Made by a program: the position numbers and the translations under genes
Shown: positions 34,025 to 42,376 of the stretch, piece by piece
Position numbering within the stretch: position 1 is the stretch's first letter
How the letters are laid out: each line of letters opens with the position of its first letter
The notes under the pieces: generated by a model
Databases searched by the model: none
Told to the model about the DNA's origin: nothing
The model's input: only the letters and a program-made list of their open reading frames with translations
Assembly (NCBI GenBank): GCA_041482015.1
Contig: JBGPCZ010000006.1
Coordinates: forward strand, 8,656-72,655
Direction: 5' to 3'
DNA: 64,000 bases
Source: JACQFK01 sp041482015
GTDB taxonomy: Bacteria > Planctomycetota > MHYJ01 > JACPRB01

Positions 34025-35203
34025 ATGGCACGACTCATCATCAACGACGGCACCTCGAAGCGAGAGGTCGAGCTCGTGGACGCCATCACGGTCGCGGGCC
34101 GCTCCTCCGACAACAAGATTCACATCGACGACAAGCAGTCCTCCCGCCGCCACTTCCAGATCGAGAAGACGGAGTTCGGGTTCAAGCTCGTCGACCTCGA
34201 GAGCCGGAACGGCAGCCGGGTGAACGACCGGGTGGTGAACCAGGCGCTGCTGAGGCCCGGGGACCGGATCCAGATCGGGAAGCACACGTTGACGTTCGAG
34301 GATTCCCATTTCAAGGAACCCTCGGCCGACGTGGCCGCGCGCTTTGCCCCGCCGCCGGCCGACGCCGTCAAGCCCGTGCCCCCGCCCCCGCCGTCGGCGA
34401 CCCCGTCGGCCTCGACGCCGGAGCCCGAACCGCGCACCCGCCGGCGGACCACCAGCGGCCACACGACCGCGATCCTCGTCCAGCGGACGGCCCGCATGGA
34501 GCAGGTCAAAGAGCAGCAGATGATCCGATGGGTCGGAGTAGGCGCGGGGCTCTTCATCGCCGTCCTCGTCCTCCTGATCTTCCTTCCGGGCACGCCGGCC
34601 GGGCCGGGCGGCGGCACCGGGAAATCGCCGATTCCGGGAAAGCCCAGCGAGCTCGACCTCAAGAAGGCCGCGGCGCTCGCCGAGGCGGAGCAGCGCGACT
34701 TCGACGCGCTCTTCGAGTTCTGCGACAAGAACCGGACCAACGCCACGGCATTTGACCGCATCCTCGAACTCTGCACCAAGTTCCGCGAGAAGTACCCCGG
34801 GAGCATCTCCCTCCCGAAGGTGGAGGATTTCGTGAAGACGGTGACCGCGTCCCGGCAGGGCGTCCGTGGCAAGGAAGTGGACGAGGGGACGACCACGGCA
34901 CAGGAGCAGGCGAAGAAGAACGACTTCGCCGGCGCGATCAAGTCCGTAAACGCCCTCATCGCCAAGCACAAGGACGTCGAGATCAACGCGAAGCTCGTCA
35001 AGCTGCACGACGACATCGTCGACCAGGCCAAGGAACACTTCAAGGGCCGCCACGCGGAGGCGAAGGACCTGGTTGCCGCCGGCAACAAGGACCAGGCGGC
35101 CCGGATCTACGAGTCCCTGGTGAGTTCTCTCGGCGACAGCTCCGTCCCGGAGCTCGACGTCTGGTGCCAGATCTCCAAGACCGCCCTCTCGGGCCTCAAG
35201 TAG
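34025..35203 (+). CDS. FHA-domain membrane protein
   Basis: The 392-residue protein begins with an FHA domain (residues about 1-95), which binds phosphothreonine: VAGRSSDNKIHIDDKQSSRRHFQIEKTEFGFKLVDLESRNGSRVNDRVV has the GR, SRRH and NG signatures. A proline-rich linker (about 105-140) leads to one membrane helix (WVGVGAGLFIAVLVLLIFLPG, about 170-190), then about 200 residues of charged helix that would lie outside. Thus it may pass information from cytoplasmic Ser/Thr phosphorylation to the envelope, though no Ser/Thr kinase is in the window. The promoter has an inverted repeat around its -35 box. Confidence 0.82.
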   Translation: MARLIINDGTSKREVELVDAITVAGRSSDNKIHIDDKQSSRRHFQIEKTEFGFKLVDLESRNGSRVNDRVVNQALLRPGDRIQIGKHTLTFEDSHFKEPSADVAARFAPPPADAVKPVPPPPPSATPSASTPEPEPRTRRRTTSGHTTAILVQRTARMEQVKEQQMIRWVGVGAGLFIAVLVLLIFLPGTPAGPGGGTGKSPIPGKPSELDLKKAAALAEAEQRDFDALFEFCDKNRTNATAFDRILELCTKFREKYPGSISLPKVEDFVKTVTASRQGVRGKEVDEGTTTAQEQAKKNDFAGAIKSVNALIAKHKDVEINAKLVKLHDDIVDQAKEHFKGRHAEAKDLVAAGNKDQAARIYESLVSSLGDSSVPELDVWCQISKTALSGLK

Positions 35204-35245
35204 CCTCCGTCCGACGGATGGAGCACCGCTTTTCCGAAGCGCGTT

Positions 35246-35287
35246 GGGGGTTGGGGTTTGGATTTTCATTGGGATTTGGGCTTTGGG
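35246..35287 (+). other. G-run array, possible G-quadruplex, before the thioesterase start
   Basis: Five runs of three to five G (35246-35250, 35253-35256, 35271-35273, 35278-35280, 35285-35287) occupy the leader on the coding strand, ending seven bases before the ATG. They could fold into a quadruplex that masks the translation start. No other Shine-Dalgarno site is seen. Confidence 0.4.
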
Positions 35288-35294
35288 ATTTCCC

Positions 35295-35690
35295 ATGGTA
35301 GAGCACACCCTCACCGTCCGGGTCCGCTACGGCGAGACCGACCAGATGGGCGTCGTCTACCACGCCAACTACCTGCTCTACTTCGAGACGGGCCGGACGG
35401 AACTGCTGCGGGCCGCGGGGGTCGCGTACAGCGAACTCGAGAAGAAGGGGCTGTTCCTGGTCGTGACGGAGGCCTCCTGCCGGTACCGCGCCGCCGCGCG
35501 GTACGACGATCTCCTCCGCGTCACCACGCGCGTGGCGGGGGTCGGCAAGGCGAGGGTCCGCTTCGAGTACGAGGTGCACGGCCCGGACGGCAACCTCCTG
35601 ACCGAGGGTCACACCGAGCTGGCCGCGGTCGACCGGGCGAAGAGCCCGGTCCGGCTGCCGGAGGAGATTGTTCGACGCCTCACGTCGTAA
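35295..35690 (+). CDS. ybgC: Acyl-CoA thioesterase, YbgC/hotdog family
   Basis: This 131-residue protein has a single hotdog fold with the 4-hydroxybenzoyl-CoA thioesterase-type signature RVRYGETDQMGVVYHANYLLYFETGRTELLRAAG; the aspartate in ETDQMGVVYHANY is the expected catalytic residue. YbgC proteins hydrolyse acyl-CoAs and in proteobacteria are encoded beside tol-pal, which is not the case here. The start is chosen from the family N-terminus. Confidence 0.88.
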   Translation: MVEHTLTVRVRYGETDQMGVVYHANYLLYFETGRTELLRAAGVAYSELEKKGLFLVVTEASCRYRAAARYDDLLRVTTRVAGVGKARVRFEYEVHGPDGNLLTEGHTELAAVDRAKSPVRLPEEIVRRLTS

Positions 35691-35734
35691 TTCCGGCGGA
35701 TCCGTCCGTCCCTATATAGAAGGCCAGCGATTAG

Positions 35735-35763
35735 TGGACACGCTCCGGGGCGGGGCCTATAAT
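35735..35763 (+). promoter_or_regulatory. Promoter of the HEAT-repeat gene
   Basis: TGGACA (35735-35740), 17 bases, TATAAT (35758-35763), close to the sigma-70 consensus. The leader is about 40 bases. No clear GGAGG is seen; GTCGGAG lies about ten bases before the ATG. Confidence 0.7.
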
Positions 35764-35810
35764 TTCGGACTGGTCTGGCGGGCACTGGGGGCTTATTGTC
35801 GGAGCACACC

Positions 35811-38558
35811 ATGAAGAGGACTCTCTCGCTGTTGGCCCTGGCGGCGTTCGCGACGGCCGCCCTCGCGCAGGAGGACCCCGACCGTCGGAAGAACGCGGCG
35901 GCCCTCTACAACGACGGCCTCCGCGCGGAGACCCAGCCGCCGATCAACCTCGCGGTGGCCATCACCAAGTACGCCAAGGCCATCACCGTGGCCGACAAGG
36001 AGGGCAACAAGGAGGTCGGCGCCGCCGCCACCGCCCACGCCGCGATCTGCAACGAGAAGCTCGATCCCGAGAACATCACCGAGGCGCTCGCCAAGTGGAA
36101 GGACGCCTCCGAGAAGTTCGGCGACGACGCCTACTGGGGCCCGAAGGCCAAGAACAAGACCACCTGGAAAGGCGTCGACCTCTACCTCGAGAAACTGCAC
36201 GCCCAGCTCGATTCGTGGCGGGTGCTGAACAGCCGGGTCCCCTCGGAGCTGGCCGAGAAGAAGACCGCCACGCTCGAGAAGATCAAGGCCGTCGCGGCCG
36301 ACAAGGAGGCGATCCCCGGCCTCCTCTGGGGCCTTCAGCATCCCGACGAGGTCATCCGCGACTTCGCCTCCGCCCACCTCGCGGACGTGGTCGACGACGG
36401 CGGCATCGCCGCCGTCATCGCCAAGCTCAACGACGCCAGCGCCGAGGGGCGCGCGGGCGCGTCCCTCGCCCTCCAGAAGATCTACAAGAAGTTCAACGAG
36501 GCCGCCGCCCTCGACCAGCGCGCGAGCAACATCGAGCGCGACACCAACGTCCCCTTCAACGGCACCGACAAGCCGAAGGCCAGCATGGACAAGCTGAAAG
36601 CCGAGGCCGGCAAGCTCAAGGACAAGGCGAACGAGATCCGCCACAACATCCCCGCCAATCTCGCCACGGCCGACATCCAGGGCGCGCTCGAGAAGATCCT
36701 CAGCGACGAAAACGCCAAGCCCCAGGCCCGGCGCGAAGCCGCCGGCGCGCTCCTCTGGATCGGCCAGATCTCCGGCGGGTTGACCGACGCGCTCGTCAAG
36801 GGCATGGACAGCAAGGACCGGAACGTCCGCGAGGCGTGCTGCCGCGCGGGCGGCGGCGTGAACACCGCGATCAGCACCGACAAGCACAAGCTCGCCGACC
36901 GTCTCATGAAGGCCGTCATGGACGAGCCCGCCAAGGGCGAGAGCCGCGAGAGCGCCGACTGGCCCAACGACGAAGCCGTCCGCCAGGCCTCCTGCGAGGC
37001 GCTGGAGCAGATCGCGCTCGTGAAGACGCTTCCGGCCCTCATCAAGGCGCTCGATGACAACGACACCCGCGTCCGTCACGCCGCCTTCCAGGCGCTCAAG
37101 AACATCACCGAGCGCGACTTCGCCTATGAGAAGGATGAGAAGGGCGGCGACAAGACCTACGAGCCCGACAAGCCCCTCGAGGAGCGCAAGAAGGCGAAAG
37201 CCAAGTGGGACGAGTGGTGGACGCAGACGAAGGGCGTGGTCGTCCTCGTCGAGCGCTTCTGGCGTTTCCAGTCCCGCTCCACGGACGCCAGCGCCATTAG
37301 GCTCTTCGACCCCGCGGGGTTCCTCAAGGAAGTCGAGTCGCGCAAGTGGACCTCGAGCGATCCGAAGGCCGACGAGGACCGCGCCAAGCGCATCATCGAG
37401 GAGTTCCAGAAGATCAAGGACGTCTTCGTCCAGGACGCGGTCGATCTTGGCCCGGATGCCCTCGACAACCTGCTCGTGTTCATCGGCGGCGAGGTCGAGA
37501 AGGAGAAGAACGCCAATCCCGCCACGCGGTACTTCGTGGCGGAGGCCTGCGCCAGGCTGGGCGGCGTGGAGAAGATCGTCGCGAAGGCCACGGGCGGCGA
37601 GACCGCCGCCAAGAAGGCCGGCGCCGTGACCGCGATCGGGTTCCTCGCCAAGGACAAGGTGGACGAATCGTGCCGCGACGCGCTCACCCGCGCCCTGGGC
37701 GCCCCCGAACCCGAGATCAAGGAAGCGGCCGCCAAGTCGCTCGGCAAGGTCGGGAACGACGCCAGCGCCTCCCCGCTCACCACCGCGGCCTCGGACGGGA
37801 CCCGCGTGGAGGTCCAGCTGGCGGCGCTCCGCGCCCTCGCCCTCCTCCATCCCAAGAATTCCGACACGGTGAAGGCGCTCGGCGAACTCGTGGCCGACGA
37901 GCCCGACGGCGGCGCCGCCGGCAAGAAGTCGCGCGACAAGTACGTTCGCGAATACGCCACCGATGCGCTGGGTGCGATCGGCGACGCGGCGGCCATGCCG
38001 TCCCTCCTCCGCGCCTGCCGCGACGAGATGAAGAACGTCCGCGAGGCCGCCCGGATCGCGGTCCAGAAGGTCTCGGAATCGGACAAGAAGGCCGCCGGCG
38101 AAGCCTGCCTCGCCGTCCTCCGGGACGAGCATCGGAAGGTGGACGACCGTAGCGGCGCGGCGCTCGCGATCGGCTACATGGGCGACCCCGGCCTGGGCAA
38201 GGAGCTCGGCCTCCGGCTGCGCGACCCCGCCCCTCCCCGCAAGCTCAGGGACCAGGACCCCGGCGTCCGGATCAAGCTTTGCGAAGCGATGGGCAACATG
38301 GGCGCCAAGGGGAAGACGAAGGGCGTGGTAGGCCCCCTGCTGGCGGCGCTTAGCGATGGCGAGGAGACCGAGGCCGTGCGCGTAGCCGCCTACAAGGGGT
38401 TGAAGGGGATCTACGACATCGACCCCGAGGCCGAGGGGGCCGCTCCCGACGTCAAGGACAAGAAGTTCAACTACGGCGACCCGGCCGCGATCCGCGCCGA
38501 GGCGATCAATAAATGGAAGGCGTTCGCCGACCCGGAAAAGCTTCCCGACACCCAGTAG
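35811..38558 (+). CDS. Large secreted HEAT-repeat protein
   Basis: The 915-residue protein has a signal peptide (MKRTLSLLALAAFATAALAQ, cleavage after ALAQ or before). Most of the chain is alpha-helical HEAT/PBS-lyase-like repeats, for example DEVIRDFASAHLADVVDDGGIAAVIAKL, DRNVREACCRAGGG, DNDTRVRHAAFQALKNI and MKNVREAARIAVQKVSE. Such solenoids are protein-protein scaffolds, and secreted ones are frequent in planctomycetes. Lysine and aspartate are unusually frequent. No catalytic site is visible. It is expressed from a strong promoter and ended by a strong terminator, so it is monocistronic. Confidence 0.78.
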   Translation: MKRTLSLLALAAFATAALAQEDPDRRKNAAALYNDGLRAETQPPINLAVAITKYAKAITVADKEGNKEVGAAATAHAAICNEKLDPENITEALAKWKDASEKFGDDAYWGPKAKNKTTWKGVDLYLEKLHAQLDSWRVLNSRVPSELAEKKTATLEKIKAVAADKEAIPGLLWGLQHPDEVIRDFASAHLADVVDDGGIAAVIAKLNDASAEGRAGASLALQKIYKKFNEAAALDQRASNIERDTNVPFNGTDKPKASMDKLKAEAGKLKDKANEIRHNIPANLATADIQGALEKILSDENAKPQARREAAGALLWIGQISGGLTDALVKGMDSKDRNVREACCRAGGGVNTAISTDKHKLADRLMKAVMDEPAKGESRESADWPNDEAVRQASCEALEQIALVKTLPALIKALDDNDTRVRHAAFQALKNITERDFAYEKDEKGGDKTYEPDKPLEERKKAKAKWDEWWTQTKGVVVLVERFWRFQSRSTDASAIRLFDPAGFLKEVESRKWTSSDPKADEDRAKRIIEEFQKIKDVFVQDAVDLGPDALDNLLVFIGGEVEKEKNANPATRYFVAEACARLGGVEKIVAKATGGETAAKKAGAVTAIGFLAKDKVDESCRDALTRALGAPEPEIKEAAAKSLGKVGNDASASPLTTAASDGTRVEVQLAALRALALLHPKNSDTVKALGELVADEPDGGAAGKKSRDKYVREYATDALGAIGDAAAMPSLLRACRDEMKNVREAARIAVQKVSESDKKAAGEACLAVLRDEHRKVDDRSGAALAIGYMGDPGLGKELGLRLRDPAPPRKLRDQDPGVRIKLCEAMGNMGAKGKTKGVVGPLLAALSDGEETEAVRVAAYKGLKGIYDIDPEAEGAAPDVKDKKFNYGDPAAIRAEAINKWKAFADPEKLPDTQ

Positions 38559-38578
38559 AACCGGCGATTATCATGGAA

Positions 38579-38610
38579 GGGCCCCCGTATCCCGGGGGCC
38601 TTTTCTTTTG
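38579..38610 (+). terminator. Intrinsic terminator of the HEAT-repeat gene
   Basis: GGCCCCCG (38580-38587) pairs with CGGGGGCC (38593-38600), followed by TTTTCTTTT. The gap after it (38611-38706) is a pyrimidine-rich stretch with repeated ATCTCC/ATCTCT and no gene. Confidence 0.88.
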
Positions 38611-38706
38611 GAGATCACGAGATGATGCGAGATGGGGTGATTCCTCTGTGACCGATCTCTTTATCCCCTCTCATCTCTCTATCTCCTGTTATCTCCCTAT
38701 CTCCTC

Positions 38707-39582
38707 ATGAGATACTGCACCTTCCAGCACGGCAACCGCACGGCCGCCGGGTTGATCAGCGGGGGGCTGGTCTACGATCTCCAGGCCTGCTTCTTCAAGT
38801 CGTTCAAGCGGCCCTTCAAGTTCCGCGACCTCCTGGCGTTCCTGGAGGCGGACGGGCTCGAAAAGCTTCCCCAGCTCGATCTCAAGGCGCTCGCGAACGA
38901 CCGGGAGGCCTGCCTGCCGATCCGCGAGGCGAAGTTGAAGGCGCCCATCCTCCGTCCCCCGAAGATCATCTGCGTCGGGCTCAACTACAAGGGCCACGCG
39001 GCCGAGCAGAAGCTGGAGCCGCCCGCGACGCCCATGCTCTTCGCCAAGGCGTCGAACATCGTGATCGGCCCGGGCGACGAGATCCGCATCCCCTACCCGA
39101 TTTCCGAGCAGGTCGACTACGAGTGCGAGCTCGGCGTGGTGATCGGGACGCCGGGATACCGGATCCCGAGGTCCGACGCGCTCCATCACATCTTCGGATA
39201 CACGGTCGTGAACGACGTGACCGCGCGGGACATCCAGCGCGGCGACAAGCAGTGGTTCCGCGGGAAGAGCATGGATACGTTCGCCCCGATGGGCCCGTGG
39301 ATCGTCAGCCCCGACGAGATGGACGCCGCAAATGCGGCCGTCTCGCTCAAGGTGAACGGCGACATCCGCCAGAAATCGAACACGAACGACCTCATTTTCA
39401 ACGTCCCGTATCTCGTGGAGTTCATCAGCGCCGCATTCCCGCTGGAGGTGGGCGACGTGATCTCCACGGGGACCCCGTCGGGAGTCGGGATGTTCATGAC
39501 GCCGCCCCGCTGGCTGAAGAAGGGGGACCGCGTCGAGGCGACGATCGAAGGGATCGGCACCCTGGAGAACCCCGTCGTATGA
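38707..39582 (+). CDS. Fumarylacetoacetate hydrolase family protein
   Basis: The 291-residue protein carries the family fold: a short N-terminal domain, then PKIICVGLNYKGHAAEQ, the metal-binding YECELGVVIG (E-x-E) and YTVVNDVTARDIQRGDKQWFRGKSMDTFAPMGPWIV, ending VGDVISTGTPSGVG. The order and the VNDVTARD block place it with 2-hydroxyhepta-2,4-diene-1,7-dioate isomerase and acylpyruvate-hydrolase enzymes, but substrate choice in this family is not predictable. It is preceded by the pyrimidine-rich stretch, without a clear Shine-Dalgarno site. The HNH gene follows. Confidence 0.88.
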   Translation: MRYCTFQHGNRTAAGLISGGLVYDLQACFFKSFKRPFKFRDLLAFLEADGLEKLPQLDLKALANDREACLPIREAKLKAPILRPPKIICVGLNYKGHAAEQKLEPPATPMLFAKASNIVIGPGDEIRIPYPISEQVDYECELGVVIGTPGYRIPRSDALHHIFGYTVVNDVTARDIQRGDKQWFRGKSMDTFAPMGPWIVSPDEMDAANAAVSLKVNGDIRQKSNTNDLIFNVPYLVEFISAAFPLEVGDVISTGTPSGVGMFMTPPRWLKKGDRVEATIEGIGTLENPVV

Positions 39583-39594
39583 GCCGGACGGCGC

Positions 39595-39623
39595 TTGCAA
39601 AGAGGCGGCCTCCCGCGGATAAT
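39595..39623 (+). promoter_or_regulatory. Sigma-70-type promoter before the HNH gene
   Basis: TTGCAA (39595-39600), 17 bases, GATAAT (39618-39623), twelve bases before the ATG at 39636. It argues for the shorter start of the HNH protein. Confidence 0.55.
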
Positions 39624-39635
39624 GACCGTAGAACC

Positions 39636-40286
39636 ATGGACGACAGCGGTCCAGTAACCCACCTCCCCCGTGAACATCCGCTATCCTCGAGCGTGCTGGT
39701 CCTGAACCGGAACTACACGGCCGTCCGCATCGTCTCGGCCCGCCGCGCCTTCGCCCTGCTCTGCAAGAACTTCGCCGAGGTCATCGACAACCACGACACC
39801 GACTTCGCCACGTTCGACTTCGCCGCGTGGATCGACCACTCGCAGGAGCACCGGCAGAGGCCCGTGAGCCACGACCAGTTCGTCATGACCCCCCGCTTCG
39901 CGATCGTCGTGCCCCGCGTGATCCGCCTGATGACGTACGACAAGGTGCCCAAGCGGGAGGTCAAGTTCAGCCGCCGCAACATCCTCGCCCGCGACGAGAA
40001 CCGCTGCCAGTATTGCGCCAAGAAGCTTTCGGCCTCGCAGCTCTCGCTCGACCACGTGACGCCGAAGTCGCGCGGCGGCAAGTCGACGTGGACGAACGTC
40101 GTCGCGTCCTGCAACCCGTGCAACACGCGCAAGGGCGGACGGATGCCGTGGGAGGCGTCGATGAAGCTCCGCAAGATCCCCGCCATCCCGCGCAAGAACC
40201 CCGCGCTCGCCGACAAGATCCAGCTGGGGCGCTACCGCGTGTGGCGCCATTTCCTCGGCGACGGGGAGATGGCGATCGACGCGTGA
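39636..40286 (+). CDS. HNH endonuclease family protein
   Basis: The 216-residue protein ends in a zinc-stabilised HNH module: RDENRCQYCAKKLSASQLSLDHVTPKSRGGKSTWTNVVASCNPCNTRKGG has CxxC, the catalytic LDHV histidine, the N of WTNVVASC and the second CxxC. Its N-terminal region (VLVLNRNYTAVRIVSARRAFALL) is typical of a broadly conserved, uncharacterised group of stand-alone HNH proteins in many phyla. I chose the ATG at 39636, behind a promoter; an ATG at 39579 overlapping the previous stop is possible. It is probably not linked to restriction or phage genes, none of which are nearby. Confidence 0.85.
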   Translation: MDDSGPVTHLPREHPLSSSVLVLNRNYTAVRIVSARRAFALLCKNFAEVIDNHDTDFATFDFAAWIDHSQEHRQRPVSHDQFVMTPRFAIVVPRVIRLMTYDKVPKREVKFSRRNILARDENRCQYCAKKLSASQLSLDHVTPKSRGGKSTWTNVVASCNPCNTRKGGRMPWEASMKLRKIPAIPRKNPALADKIQLGRYRVWRHFLGDGEMAIDA

Positions 40287-40456
40287 AGGGGTTGAGGCGG
40301 ACCCTCCTGCTCCTGCTGCCCCTTAGCCTGGGCGGCTGCCAGATGTTCGGCGCGCTCAGCCAGAGCGTGGGCTCGGTCCTGGCGACCGCGATCTCCCTCG
40401 CCCTGGTCGCCGCCCCCTTCGTCCTCTCCTACTACCTCTACAAGCGAGGCCACTGA
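40283..40456 (+). CDS. Small lipoprotein with C-terminal membrane helix
   Basis: A GTG start overlaps the stop of the HNH gene (GTGA). The 57-residue product (VKGLRRTLLLLLPLSLGGC, cysteine at 19) is a lipoprotein followed by a second hydrophobic segment (SVLATAISLALVAAPFVLSYYLY). Its function is unknown. It is easily missed because of its size. Confidence 0.6.
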   Translation: MKGLRRTLLLLLPLSLGGCQMFGALSQSVGSVLATAISLALVAAPFVLSYYLYKRGH

Positions 40457-40468
40457 TCCCAGGCGCGC

Positions 40469-41035
40469 CTACCGCCGCCGGCCTTCGAGCACTTTCTCCA
40501 CCGCTTCGAAGGGGAGCCCCGCCTCGAAGAGCACCAGCAGGTAGTGGTAGAGCACGTCGGCCGCCTCCTCGGCGATCTCCGACCGCTTCCCGGACCGCAC
40601 CGCCATCTCCAGTTCGCAGACCTCCTCGACAAGCTTGCGCCGCAGGCGCGGCGCGTCGTCGAGCAGCGCGTTGGTGTACGAGCCCTTCTTCGGCTTCCGC
40701 TTCCGCTCCGCGAAGATCCCGAGCAGCTCGTCGATCACGCCCCGAACGCACCACGGCTTCGCGGTCCAGCAGGTCGCCTTCCCGGTGTGGCACGCGGGGC
40801 CGGTCTGCTCGACGCGCGCCAGCAGGGTGTCCCGGTCGCAGTCCCAGTGCAGGCTCACGAGCTTCTGGACGTGGCCCGACTCCCCGCCCTTCTTCCAGTA
40901 CTTCCCGCGGGACCGGCTCCAGTAGTGCATGTAGCCGGTCTTCCGTGTCCGCCGGAGCGCCTCGGCATCCGTCCAGGCCATCATGAGGACGTCGTTGGTG
41001 CGCACGTCCTGGGCGATCACCGGGATGAGTTTCAT
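40469..41035 (-). CDS. hisIE: Bifunctional phosphoribosyl-AMP cyclohydrolase / phosphoribosyl-ATP pyrophosphohydrolase
   Basis: This 188-residue protein does steps two and three of histidine synthesis. The N-terminal HisI domain (about 1-105) has VLMMAWTDAEALRRTRKTGYMHYWSRSRGKYWKKGGESGHVQ and the metal site CDRDTLLARVEQTGPACHTGKATCW. The C-terminal HisE domain (about 108-188) has SYTNALLDDAPRLRRKLVEEVCELEMAVRSG and EAADVLYHYLLVLF. It is the last gene of the operon and is coupled to hisF by ATGA. Confidence 0.95.
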   Translation of the reverse strand: MKLIPVIAQDVRTNDVLMMAWTDAEALRRTRKTGYMHYWSRSRGKYWKKGGESGHVQKLVSLHWDCDRDTLLARVEQTGPACHTGKATCWTAKPWCVRGVIDELLGIFAERKRKPKKGSYTNALLDDAPRLRRKLVEEVCELEMAVRSGKRSEIAEEAADVLYHYLLVLFEAGLPFEAVEKVLEGRRR

Positions 41036-41784
41036 CGGACGAGCACTCCCTTCTGGCGGAGCAGCTCCTTCACCGCCTTCACCGTCGTCGTTCCGTAGTG
41101 GAAGATCGATGCGGCGAGCGCCGCGTCGGCACGGCCGCGTGTCAGGACGTCGTGGATGTGCTCGGCCGACCCGCAGCCGCCGGAGGCGATCACCGGGATC
41201 GACACCGCCTCGGCCACGGCCGCCGTCACCTCGAGGTCGTAACCGCTCGTCGTCCCGTCCGCGTCGATGCTGGTCAGGAGGATCTCCCCCGCGCCAAGCT
41301 CCGCGACCTTCCTCGCCCACTCGACCGTGTCTAGCCCCGTCGGCTTCGACCCCGCGTGCGTGAAGACGCGGTTCGCCCCGCCCTCGCGCTTCGTGTCGAT
41401 CGCGACCACGACGCATTGCGAGCCGAAATCGCGGGCCGCCTCGGTGATGATCGACGGCGTCTGCACCGCCGCCGTGTTGATCGAGACCTTGTCCGCCCCG
41501 GCCCGAAGCGTCGCCTTGACGTCCTCGTAGGCGCGGATGCCGCCGCCGATCGTGAGCGGGATGAAGAGCCGCTCCGCCGTGCGGCGGGCGATGTCGTGCA
41601 TCGTCTTGCGCGCCTCGAGCGTCGCCGTGATGTCGAGGAAAACGACCTCGTCCGCCCCCTCCTGCTCGTACCGCTCGGCGAGCGAGGGCGGATCGCCCAC
41701 GTCGGCCAGGTTCTGGAACTGGACCCCTTTGACCACGCGCCCGTTTTTCACATCCAGGCAGGGGATGATGCGCTTGGTCAGCAT
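41032..41784 (-). CDS. hisF: Imidazole glycerol phosphate synthase subunit HisF
   Basis: HisF is the cyclase half of the HisHF complex and makes imidazole glycerol phosphate and AICAR. The 250-residue TIM barrel has the conserved start MLTKRIIPCLDVKNGRVVKGVQF with the catalytic aspartate in CLDV and the second catalytic aspartate in VVAIDTKR. GGIRAYEDVKATLRAGADKVSINTAAV and PVIASGGCG form the phosphate sites. A 46-base gap with a palindrome separates it from hisB, whereas most other his genes overlap. Confidence 0.97.
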   Translation of the reverse strand: MLTKRIIPCLDVKNGRVVKGVQFQNLADVGDPPSLAERYEQEGADEVVFLDITATLEARKTMHDIARRTAERLFIPLTIGGGIRAYEDVKATLRAGADKVSINTAAVQTPSIITEAARDFGSQCVVVAIDTKREGGANRVFTHAGSKPTGLDTVEWARKVAELGAGEILLTSIDADGTTSGYDLEVTAAVAEAVSIPVIASGGCGSAEHIHDVLTRGRADAALAASIFHYGTTTVKAVKELLRQKGVLVR

Positions 41785-41792
41785 TCCCGACT

Positions 41793-41823
41793 GTTACCGA
41801 AAGTGCGGCGCACTTTCGGTAAC
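41793..41823. repeat. Perfect 31-base palindrome between hisB and hisF
   Basis: Two 14-base arms (GTTACCGAAAGTGC and its complement) flank a GGC centre. It fills almost the whole gap, so it is transcribed within the his mRNA and would fold as a strong hairpin. It could tune the relative amounts of the two flanking cistrons. Confidence 0.85.
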
Positions 41824-41830
41824 ACTTTCA

Positions 41831-42376
41831 TCACTTCCACCGGACCTTCCCCTTGGTGGATTGCGACCCGGCCGCCGGACGCGTCGCCTGGTGCAGGGCC
41901 AGGCCCAGCGCCTTGAAGGTCGCCTCGTTGATGTGGTGGAAGTTCTTGCCCCGCAAGACGATGCTGTGCAGCGTGATCCGCGCCTCCATGGCGAAACTGC
42001 GGAGGAAGTGCTCCAGCATCTCGTCAGGCAGGTCGACGTGGCAGTACGGGCGGTCGACGAGATCGACGGCGACCGTGACGAGTGCCTCGTCCATCGGGAG
42101 CGTCGCCGAGCCGACCCTCTGGACCGGCCGGCCGCCCAGCGCCTCCTTGAGCGCCTTCCCCAGCGCGATCCCCACGTCCTCGATGATGTGGTGCCCGAAA
42201 TCGCCGGAAGCCTTCACGTCGAGGTCGAAGCGGCCGAACCGGGCGACCGACTCGAGCATGTGCTTGAGCCACTTGTCCGGGAGGTCGATGGCGTACTTGC
42301 CCGTCCCGTCCAGGCCGAGGCGGACCCGAACGTCGGTCTCCTTCGTCTTGCGGGACAGCTTCTTCGTGCGGCTCAT
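41831..42376 (-). CDS. hisB: Imidazoleglycerol-phosphate dehydratase
   Basis: HisB dehydrates imidazoleglycerol phosphate. The 181-residue enzyme is the mono-functional form without the histidinol phosphatase domain. The manganese-binding histidine pairs appear in DFGHHIIEDVGIALGKAL and GKNFHHINEATFKALG, and DLPDEMLEHFLRSFA is also present. The first metal motif is unusual: where most HisB proteins have HxLEHMLD-type sequence, this one has KWLKHMLESVARFG. It overlaps hisA by four bases. Confidence 0.92.
   Translation of the reverse strand: MSRTKKLSRKTKETDVRVRLGLDGTGKYAIDLPDKWLKHMLESVARFGRFDLDVKASGDFGHHIIEDVGIALGKALKEALGGRPVQRVGSATLPMDEALVTVAVDLVDRPYCHVDLPDEMLEHFLRSFAMEARITLHSIVLRGKNFHHINEATFKALGLALHQATRPAAGSQSTKGKVRWK

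Noticed and set aside
33919..35314. N-terminal extension of the propeller protein to 993 residues
   Set aside because: The extra part is antisense to the FHA gene and would bury the signal peptide; the start at 33919 has an extended -10 box.
35731..35745. TTAGTGGACACGC as a half copy of the palindrome at 32252-32292
   Set aside because: The shared GTGGACACG is explained by the TGGACA -35 box of the HEAT gene promoter, and there is no second arm.
39588..39600. A sigma-54 site in CGGACGGCGCTTGCA before the HNH gene
   Set aside because: The GG to GC spacing is nine instead of ten bases, and a good sigma-70 pair uses the same bases.
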